From NCBI GenBank assembly GCA_024663395.1, contig JANFAH010000057.1:1-64000 (forward strand): 64,000 nucleotides of DNA, read 5' to 3'. This document shows, piece by piece, positions 57,926 to 64,000 of the stretch. The position numbers and the translations under genes are program-made. A model generated the notes under the pieces. It was not told where the DNA came from. It saw nothing but the letters and a program-made list of their open reading frames with translations, and ran no database searches. Within the stretch, counting starts at the first letter, position 1; each line of letters starts with the position of its first letter. Origin of the DNA: Pisolithus tinctorius (lineage: Eukaryota; Basidiomycota; Agaricomycetes; Boletales; Pisolithaceae).

Positions 57926-60421
57926 TCATGATTGCGTCGGAGACGGTGTCGCTTGGTACGCCCCATAATAACCCGCAGATCCATATCCTGTGGGATATGG
58001 CCCAGGCACAGCAGCAGGAGCCTGTGTAGTGGCTGACATTACAGACCGCATATGAGGCGGCAATGCCGTCGCGGGAGCATAACCCGTGCCTGGCGCGGGG
58101 GTTCCTGCGGGCCACGCTGCTGGCGCATATGCGGCCTTCGCAGTAGCACCCGCCGCAGTCCCAGCAGCCAACACTGTGTTCGCGACTGCACGTTGACCGG
58201 GCGTTTGTGCGTTGGCACTGAAGAAACTAGCGTATGTGGTGGGCAGGGTTGGTGTGGGTTGGGACGCGCCAGCTTGGGCAGTGGAAGTCGTTGTGCCAGC
58301 AGCAGCAGCGGCGGCGGCCTGGGCCTGAGGAGTGTACTGGTACCACGAATAGGCATACTGTTGTTGTCCTGTCGGATTATAATGCTGACCAGGGTAATAC
58401 TGGGAACCTGCCTGTGTCGGCCCTGACGATGTCTGGGGAGCGTACGCATTGGGGTAGTAGGGTTGCGGAGCTTTATATTGATACCCAGGGCGGAAGGGTG
58501 CGGCGTAGTTGTACGAGTAAGCCGCGTAGGGCTGGGTCGACGGGGTGGCCGTCGTTGCGGGAGCTGTCGTAGTCGGCGTAGGAGTGGCCGCGGCAGGGGG
58601 GTTAGATGGGACGGAAGTTGCGGTCGACTTAATATAAAGGGTCGAGTCGTCGCGTAGGGCGGTAGATTGGGTAGACGGAAGAGTGCCATTCCAACCGGGG
58701 GTCGGGGCTGTGGGTAACGTTCGGTGAAGCTTGCGGAGTACGGAGGCAGATGGGACCAGCGGCGGAGTATCGTTGCCCGATGACCTCGGCCGTAGCGATG
58801 CGAGAACGGTGAGCGAATCGAAGATGCCTTGTGCTGTAGTAGGACATGTTAGCAGGCAGGGCACATGTGATCCGGGGGGAAACAGACCAGTTTCCCACTC
58901 CTCTGAACCTTCCTCGACAGGAGTGAACCCGCCAGGTTTTGTCAAGCGTTGGATCTGGAGTTCTTCGAGCCGTTTCAGGGCCCGCGCGTTGCGCTCCAAC
59001 AATTCCTGAACAGCACCCTCGACCTCGAGGCTGCCGAGAGCGTCTTTCAAGAGTCGTATTTGGTCCTTGGAGAACAGACCCTCGAAGGAGTCCTCGTCCT
59101 CTAGGACTCCGTTACTTAGGGAGGGGTCGACAGTGTGCGTACTGCCGGCGTCCAGACTATCCGATACCGGCGAAGATACACTGTCCTCGTTACTATCGGT
59201 TGACGAGCTCGAGCACTCCTCCGACCATCTCCTCTTGCGCTCCTCCCAGCTACGATAGACTTCCCCCAAAGTCCATCTGCCGACTTCTACACCGTCTTGT
59301 TCGAAGGATGGGCCAAAGCTAGCATAAGGGCCGTAGTCCAAGAAAGAACCACAGCTCACACGACGTGGCCCAGGAAGTTTTTGTTTTTGTCCTGGTGGCT
59401 TCTTGGCACCGTAAGTACCTAACGTTGTGGGCGACGGCTTTGCCTCTGCGGTATATCCTTGTGGTGGCGTAGTCAAAGGGTCGACGTTGGATGGCGCGGG
59501 TAGAATTGCAACTAATTCTGCGTTTGCAGTCTGAAGATCGGTAATGGCTTTCTCGTCAGAGGGAACGAGGTCGGAGCTAAGTGACGTCCACCATGTTGAT
59601 CCAGATGGGAAGCGCTGCATCAGCGCGTATCTGCATTTCTGGTGGTGATGAGGCGGTTTCTTCCAATGGGAGGGTTCGAGTTCGCCGTTTGCAGGTGATT
59701 CGGGGACATCGGAGAGGATAGTTTCGATATCGAGGGGTAGTGGGACGGAGTGGAAGGACGCCTGGTCGAGGAGAGACTGTGCTAGGTTGCAAAAGCGAAG
59801 TTGCTGTGTTGCAGGGGAAGATGTCCGCGAGCGGGGGTTATAAGATATGGGGAAGAGGTTTTTAACGGCAGCCTGAGCAGATGTCCATATGTGAGGGGGA
59901 GAAATGGCGAGAGCAGAAAGTACATACGCGGAGTAAACGAAGTGGGTGCTGGGATGACTCTCTGAGTAGTGTGCGCAGAGAGTAAGTCCCCGACTGAGAC
60001 TTGGATGTAGATGGCTCGGAGAGGCTAGAGGACGGTAAGGGGAACACACGATCCAGCAAGCCTTGGGTGTCGACACTGCAGACGATGAGTGACAAAGAAG
60101 GGATGGAAGGGATGAGGTGACGCACAGCTCGAGGATGTCGAGTATTTGCTGGGCGTCGGAGGCGCGGATTGGGACGTCTGCGGCGAGGTCGAGCTCAGGC
60201 AAAGCTCGGATTGGGGGTTGTTCGTCGTCGTCTGGGATTGCCTCTTCTTTTATGCCGTTCTCGGGGTGGTGCTGCTTGAGAGGTGGGTGATCGCCGCTGT
60301 CTGCAAGCGATACGCGTTTGCGCTTCTTTGTGGATTGCTTTGGACGGGGTTGGGCCGAGGCAGCAGGATCAGGCTGTTTGTCCTTTTCGTGAGCAGCGGC
60401 TGAGCGAGTCGCACGGGCCAT
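57926..60421 (-). CDS. Large protein of unknown function, possible chromatin factor
   Basis: ATG 60421 starts MARATRSAAAHEKDKQPD and a basic, nuclear-type segment (STKKRKRVSLAD). One 831-codon frame spans the gene, but two introns are probably spliced out: splicing gives DILELVDTQGLLDRVFPLPSSS and LLRAAVKNLFPISYNP. A conserved-looking core follows (RYALMQRFPSGSTWWTSL; SFLDYGPYASFGPSF; GRWTLGEVYRSWEERKRR), then an acidic patch and a C-terminal third rich in Pro, Ala, Tyr, Thr and Gln that is low complexity. The core reminds me of a fungal RSC/SWI-SNF accessory subunit, but I cannot place it, so that is a guess. A pseudogene of its second half lies at 45620-46670. Confidence 0.7.
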   Translation of the reverse strand: MARATRSAAAHEKDKQPDPAASAQPRPKQSTKKRKRVSLADSGDHPPLKQHHPENGIKEEAIPDDDEQPPIRALPELDLAADVPIRASDAQQILDILELCVTSSLPSLLCHSSSAVSTPKACWIVCSPYRPLASPSHLHPSLSRGLTLCAHYSESHPSTHFVYSAYVLSALAISPPHIWTSAQAAVKNLFPISYNPRSRTSSPATQQLRFCNLAQSLLDQASFHSVPLPLDIETILSDVPESPANGELEPSHWKKPPHHHQKCRYALMQRFPSGSTWWTSLSSDLVPSDEKAITDLQTANAELVAILPAPSNVDPLTTPPQGYTAEAKPSPTTLGTYGAKKPPGQKQKLPGPRRVSCGSFLDYGPYASFGPSFEQDGVEVGRWTLGEVYRSWEERKRRWSEECSSSSTDSNEDSVSSPVSDSLDAGSTHTVDPSLSNGVLEDEDSFEGLFSKDQIRLLKDALGSLEVEGAVQELLERNARALKRLEELQIQRLTKPGGFTPVEEGSEEWETGLFPPGSHVPCLLTCPTTAQGIFDSLTVLASLRPRSSGNDTPPLVPSASVLRKLHRTLPTAPTPGWNGTLPSTQSTALRDDSTLYIKSTATSVPSNPPAAATPTPTTTAPATTATPSTQPYAAYSYNYAAPFRPGYQYKAPQPYYPNAYAPQTSSGPTQAGSQYYPGQHYNPTGQQQYAYSWYQYTPQAQAAAAAAAGTTTSTAQAGASQPTPTLPTTYASFFSANAQTPGQRAVANTVLAAGTAAGATAKAAYAPAAWPAGTPAPGTGYAPATALPPHMRSVMSATTQAPAAVPGPYPTGYGSAGYYGAYQATPSPTQS

Positions 60422-60653
60422 TGCAGCGCAACTATTCTACTAATTGGCTAGGATTTGTTGTGTTGCCGAGTCGAGTCGCGTCGCGTCGATGATCCTACTC
60501 GAATTTAGCTTTTCCGTTTCGCTGGGATTCACGCGTGAGTCTCACTCGGGGCTGACGTTGGCAGCCAGAGCCAGTCCCCCTTTCAGTCGCCGATCCAATC
60601 CGTCCCCCTTCGCTTTCCATCTCCGACCCAAATCTCCATTCGTCCTCTCTCCG

Positions 60654-61136
60654 ATGGCCACGCAGCACCTATGGCGAGCCCAGCTGCGCTCATACCCAGC
60701 CAACGGGCACACCGCGTTTCTTCCCCAGATCCGTAAGGTCGTGCTCGAGTTCTGCCAGCACTATCCATCCTCAACCAACACCCGCACCTTCATTTCAAAC
60801 CACCTCGAACGCGTCGCACGCCAAAACCCTCATATCGAGTTTGTCGTCAGGCAGCGCAACGGTCATGAGCCCATAGCACGCGGCTTTTATGGTATATCCA
60901 GTGTACTCAACAACCCCCCGGTTAGCTCACTCGCCTGCCTAGCGAACGGCCGTGACAAGGTCATTCCACTTAACAAGCTGGAAGTGACCGGCATCGAGAG
61001 AAAAGTCGAGCTGCTGATGGACTCTTCCGGTGCAAAAATCAGGCCGTTAAAAGGAGCACGGACGGTGGAGAGTACCACCGAGTCTGCCAGGGGAGTGTGG
61101 AGTGGATTGCATGTCGACACGCCATTCACCATATAG
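60654..61136 (+). CDS. MRPL51: Mitochondrial ribosomal protein mL43
   Basis: Large-subunit protein with the L51/S25/CI-B8 thioredoxin-like domain. Reads MATQHLWRAQLRSYPANGH, LPQIRKVVLEFCQHYPSS, NTRTFISNHLERVARQNPHI, EFVVRQRNGHEPIARGFY, then across a 51-bp intron (60893-60943) NGRDKVIPLNKL. A C-terminal extension ends GLHVDTPFTI. The intron has no stop in frame, so the unspliced frame is open too; splicing is preferred because it restores the usual G-R-xK spacing. The frame extends upstream to 60444, but ATG 60654 begins at the family N-terminus. Start is 230 bp from the divergent gene at 60421. Confidence 0.9.
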   Translation: MATQHLWRAQLRSYPANGHTAFLPQIRKVVLEFCQHYPSSTNTRTFISNHLERVARQNPHIEFVVRQRNGHEPIARGFYGISSVLNNPPVSSLACLANGRDKVIPLNKLEVTGIERKVELLMDSSGAKIRPLKGARTVESTTESARGVWSGLHVDTPFTI

Positions 61137-61761
61137 TCGGACCTGTACGTATCTATATATCGCTGGCATTCTTTCTATACACTACACCCATTCGGAACGA
61201 CTTCGCTAATGGACTCGACCCACCGGCCGAGCAGCCCGGAAGAGCGAATTAAAAATAATGTGAAACTGTGCCTCGTTGCACTAGTGTGTCTTGTCTTGTC
61301 ACGAAACATGCCTTCGCCACCTTGCAAATGCCTCGCCCAGCTTTTTGAGTATCTTCATCTTCCGTCCCTGGCTTCCAGCCCTCTCTACACGTGGAGCACT
61401 CATATACCTCGAGACCTCTTGCACCCATGGTTCCTGGCTTCCCCTCGTTCTCTACGACGATCATGTCCACTGCCTCATCCTCAAAACCTATCGTTGTAAG
61501 TCCCTCATTAACATGACGATGTTTTCGAGAACATACGTACCTTCCTTTCCTAGTATCCAGAGTTCGAAAAGCCCGTATCTCCGAAGAGCGACGAAATCCT
61601 GCCAGATTGGCTTGATACGGAAACAATCGTGAATGTAAGCTCCCTGCCGTCCCATGGGTTCCGATCATAACGCCCAACCCAATTCCACTTCACTGCTCAG
61701 TCCACTCCGGACCTTTCCCCAGTCACTACGCTTAGCGATCTCGCCGTGAGCTCGCCTCGCC
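61137..61761. other. Intergenic, antisense frames only
   Basis: Plus-strand frames at 61209-61632 and a minus-strand frame at 61249-61677 overlap each other; none has a recognisable domain. I cannot decide whether a short gene is present. Confidence 0.3.
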
Positions 61762-62513
61762 ATGTCAACACCCGGCCCCACTGACGTCCATCGCCAGGAC
61801 GTCATCCCGGAAAAGGACGAGTATCGTGCGATGCCGCACAGCCTGCGTCGTGTCCTCGTCAGTCCCGTTCTCTCTCGTACTGTGCCATGCCTTGCTCAAC
61901 CCTCCCTTGCCAGACTCCCCCCCAAGAAGATGACGAGCATGCTACCCGCCAACGTAGCGTTCTCTTCGACTCTTCCGTTTCGCCTCCCTCGTCACCAACT
62001 TCCCCAGCGTCTCCGTATTTCAGACAGAGATGGCCGCCAACGCTAGATCATTCCACCAACAACGGCGTCTCCCGTGCTAGGCAGAGCGTCTCTTCCATTG
62101 GCTCTTGCTCCACCGTGCAAACCCGGACTGCACCCGTCAAATCTATCTTGACGAGGCACGATTCAGGCATATCAATGGCAACGACGAAGACACGACGAAC
62201 AAAAAAACGCTCTCCACCGTCGGTCAAATTTGTGGACCCTCTGACGGGGCACAATGATGACTCAAAACTTAGCTCTCCACCATGCTCTCCCCCGTTGGCG
62301 GCTTCATCGTCCAGTCGACGCAAGCTGACGCCTGCTGAATGGTTTATGAAATGGTGGAGGAGAAAGCCAAATCCACCTCCACGACCGACGATATCTGGAC
62401 CATATCGTCTGTCGCAAGCAGCATCACTGGCAGAGTCGCGCGCCAAATCCCGGAAACCGGAGCCAGGGAAGCTTAAGCGTCTTTGGCTACGCGTAACCAA
62501 TGCTACAGGATAG
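61762..62513 (+). CDS. Small basic proline-rich hypothetical protein
   Basis: Exon 1 runs from ATG 61762 (MSTPGPTDVHRQDVIPEKDE) to LRRVL, with a donor GTCAGT; the acceptor near 61914 gives TPPQEDDEHATRQRSVLFD in phase. Then Ser/Pro-rich sequence, KRSPPSVKFVDPLTGHN, and a distinctive WFMKWWRRKPNPPPRP with TISGPYRLSQA, ending in a basic tail. I recall similar Trp-rich short proteins from other mushrooms, unnamed. The antisense frame at 62048-62500 is a shadow. Function unknown. Confidence 0.6.
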
Positions 62514-62952
62514 CACGGGCTGGCCGCAAGTGAGGGGTTTTTGCGGTCGTGGTGCTCCCTAGCCGCTAACGCCTCATGCTATCCACCATACGCGCTACTC
62601 ACGCATCTTCACTATGAACTCTCAAGGCCTTTCTTCTGCGAGGCTGGGTATGGCTATGTTTAGGGCCATGCAGCTTCTGCGTTGTTAAGCTTTAAATCCG
62701 CAACCATCCGTGGATCGTCTGGTTGTGATTAACCGAGCCGCGGGACGCTCGCACTAAGTTATGGATGCAGGTGATCGTCCATCGCTCATGATATATGCAC
62801 ATGCCACGTACATAAATGTCATCACCATCGCATCTTCACGATAATGCAACGCACGCACGCACATCTGTAGTCTTACTTGACATCACTCACTGACTGTTCG
62901 CCAATAGGCTCTTACATGTATTGACAATAGTCGAAGTAGTCGAATGAGATGA
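62514..62952. other. Intergenic between convergent genes
   Basis: Contains an ACGC simple tract (62850-62862) and no gene that I can support. Confidence 0.45.
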
Positions 62953-63554
62953 TCATGAATCCGCCGATTGTTGTCGAGCTTTTTCTGCCTCCCAGCGTGC
63001 GCGCATGCGCATAGCCCCTTCGTAACGCGAACGTACGAGAGGGGAAGCAAACTGCATCGATAAGGGTTGCAGATGAGGAGGGATATCTCCTTCATTCCGA
63101 ATGACCTGTTTTCGCAACAGACACGCATTTATCTTAGACCGCGTAAGTCGTTGTTGAGGGGAAACACACGTACGGAACCGATGGCAAGGAAAAACGAAAA
63201 TGTTGCTGCACTGCTGATCATGTACTGAGAGAGCGTAGCCAAGAATCCTCTTGGTCCTGCTCCGTTTCTGCCAGGTGTCATTGGTTTGTTAACAAGCTGG
63301 AATTGAGGCCCACTGGACAGGACATTGGACTGCTCACCTGAGGATGCTATACGAACCGAAGATGAATCCAATCGTCAGACCGACGCCTCCTCCCATGAGG
63401 GCACCCATCCTGAACAAAAAAGTGGATCCTTGGCTAGACTAAGGTGAAATATGCACAGAGACATACTTTACTGCATTGAGCGTCAGAAGACTTGCGTTTC
63501 GAGAAACGATCCATATATTTACTTACACTTTTGCCATACTGAAGGCTCCTGCAT
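62953..63554 (-). CDS. MGR2: TIM23 translocase subunit Mgr2 (Romo1 family)
   Basis: Small inner-membrane protein that gates lateral release from the TIM23 complex. Exons: 63554-63527, 63470-63467 (4 nt), 63409-63338, 63267-63174 and 63105-62953. Together they read MQEPSVWQK, LKMGALMGGGVGLTIGFIFG, SYSILRNGAGPRGFLATLSQ, YMISSAATFSFFLAIGS, VIRNEGDIPPHLQP, ending in a charged helix. Two Gly-rich membrane segments are clear. The 4-nt exon is required: joining exon 1 directly to exon 3 puts TGA in frame. Both introns around it have GT and AG ends. Length and motifs fit the family, with a C-terminal extension common in fungi. Confidence 0.88.
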
Positions 63555-64000
63555 GTGTCGCACTGGTGTTGCCATATGTCTGAGTATACACGAGGTGGAC
63601 GGACGACTGAATGTTGTTGACGGAAGAAAAGTGTGGTGCCGGGTGGAAAGCTGTTTGACCGGACATTACGGCACAATATGGCTCATCGACATCCACCAGC
63701 GTTTCCCCATGCTCGACAAGCTCAGATCAGTGGGTCTTGCATTACTTTTACACACGTTTTCATCTCTGACTGCATTTTAGTCCGCGCAAACCAGAGGGAT
63801 TTATTTCATGTAGTTTCGTTGAAGGAGCAGGTGGAAAACGTGCTCCGGTCTTGGCTTGGTAGGGCCCTCACTACGTCATACATCGCCGTCTAAGCCACTG
63901 CTGAACGCGCGCAGGGACCAGACGGCTGATGCGATGGGACAAGGAAGTCGAGTTGATGGTAAAGCTGTTGTACTATAGCTTGTCCATGAGTAGAGGTGCG
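63555..64000. other. Window edge, no supported gene
   Basis: Upstream of MGR2 and running off the window. Plus-strand frames at 63633-63893 show no motif and no good splice partners. Confidence 0.4.

Noticed and set aside
57820..58030. Small plus-strand gene at 57820-58029
   Set aside because: Overlaps the 3' end of the large minus-strand gene and has no independent support.
62048..62500. 150-codon minus-strand frame
   Set aside because: Antisense to the basic proline-rich gene; the plus strand has the better splice logic and protein pattern.

Overview
The window is nuclear DNA from a filamentous basidiomycete, most likely an Agaricomycete mushroom. The signs are genes cut by many short introns (about 48-75 bp, GT...AG), dense gene packing on both strands, and families typical of mushrooms: a divergent F-box family, a TPR array fused to a HET-like segment, and an Atp11/Lip2/Mep neighbourhood. 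I found no rRNA, tRNA, CRISPR array or intact transposon.

Layout. 1-8 kb: two damaged copies of an unrecognised gene family flank mitochondrial ISA1 and a RanBPM/Gid1-type SPRY-LisH-CTLH gene. 8.3-18.6 kb is an ordinary conserved block: an RNA-dependent RNA polymerase (RNAi), MFAP1 (spliceosome), SDO1/SBDS (60S maturation), RVS167 (BAR-SH3, endocytosis) and an NmrA-like reductase. 19-36.5 kb is rearranged. A Mep1/3-type ammonium transporter and ATP11 share a divergent promoter at 22.2-25.8 kb, followed by an SDR-like gene and LIP2. An inverted copy of the block lies at 32.4-36.4 kb, where the transporter is intact but ATP11 and the SDR gene are relics. A further relic set lies at 20-21.4 kb between two copies of a LEA-like gene. 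A TPR gene with a truncated HET domain sits between the inverted copies. 38-42.1 kb holds prenylcysteine oxidase and a frameshifted F-box gene. 42.1-47 kb is a decayed region with an uncertain gene and a pseudogene of the 58-60 kb gene. 47-53 kb holds YSC84 (SYLF-SH3), a multi-span membrane protein and a SEC4-type Rab. 53-57.8 kb is mostly decayed: a TPR fragment, a TDP2-like pseudogene and a gene made of tandem exon-intron units. 57.9-63.6 kb holds a large unrecognised protein, mitoribosomal mL43, a small basic proline-rich protein and MGR2, whose frame requires a 4-nt microexon.

Themes. Many genes serve mitochondria (ISA1, ATP11, LIP2, mL43, MGR2, the LEA-like gene) or membrane traffic and actin (RVS167, YSC84, SEC4). 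They are interspersed and do not look like a cluster. I found no convincing new enzyme system. The most interesting signals are the inverted transporter block, the microexons, the tandem exon-intron array, and single-base homopolymer frameshifts in two otherwise conserved genes.
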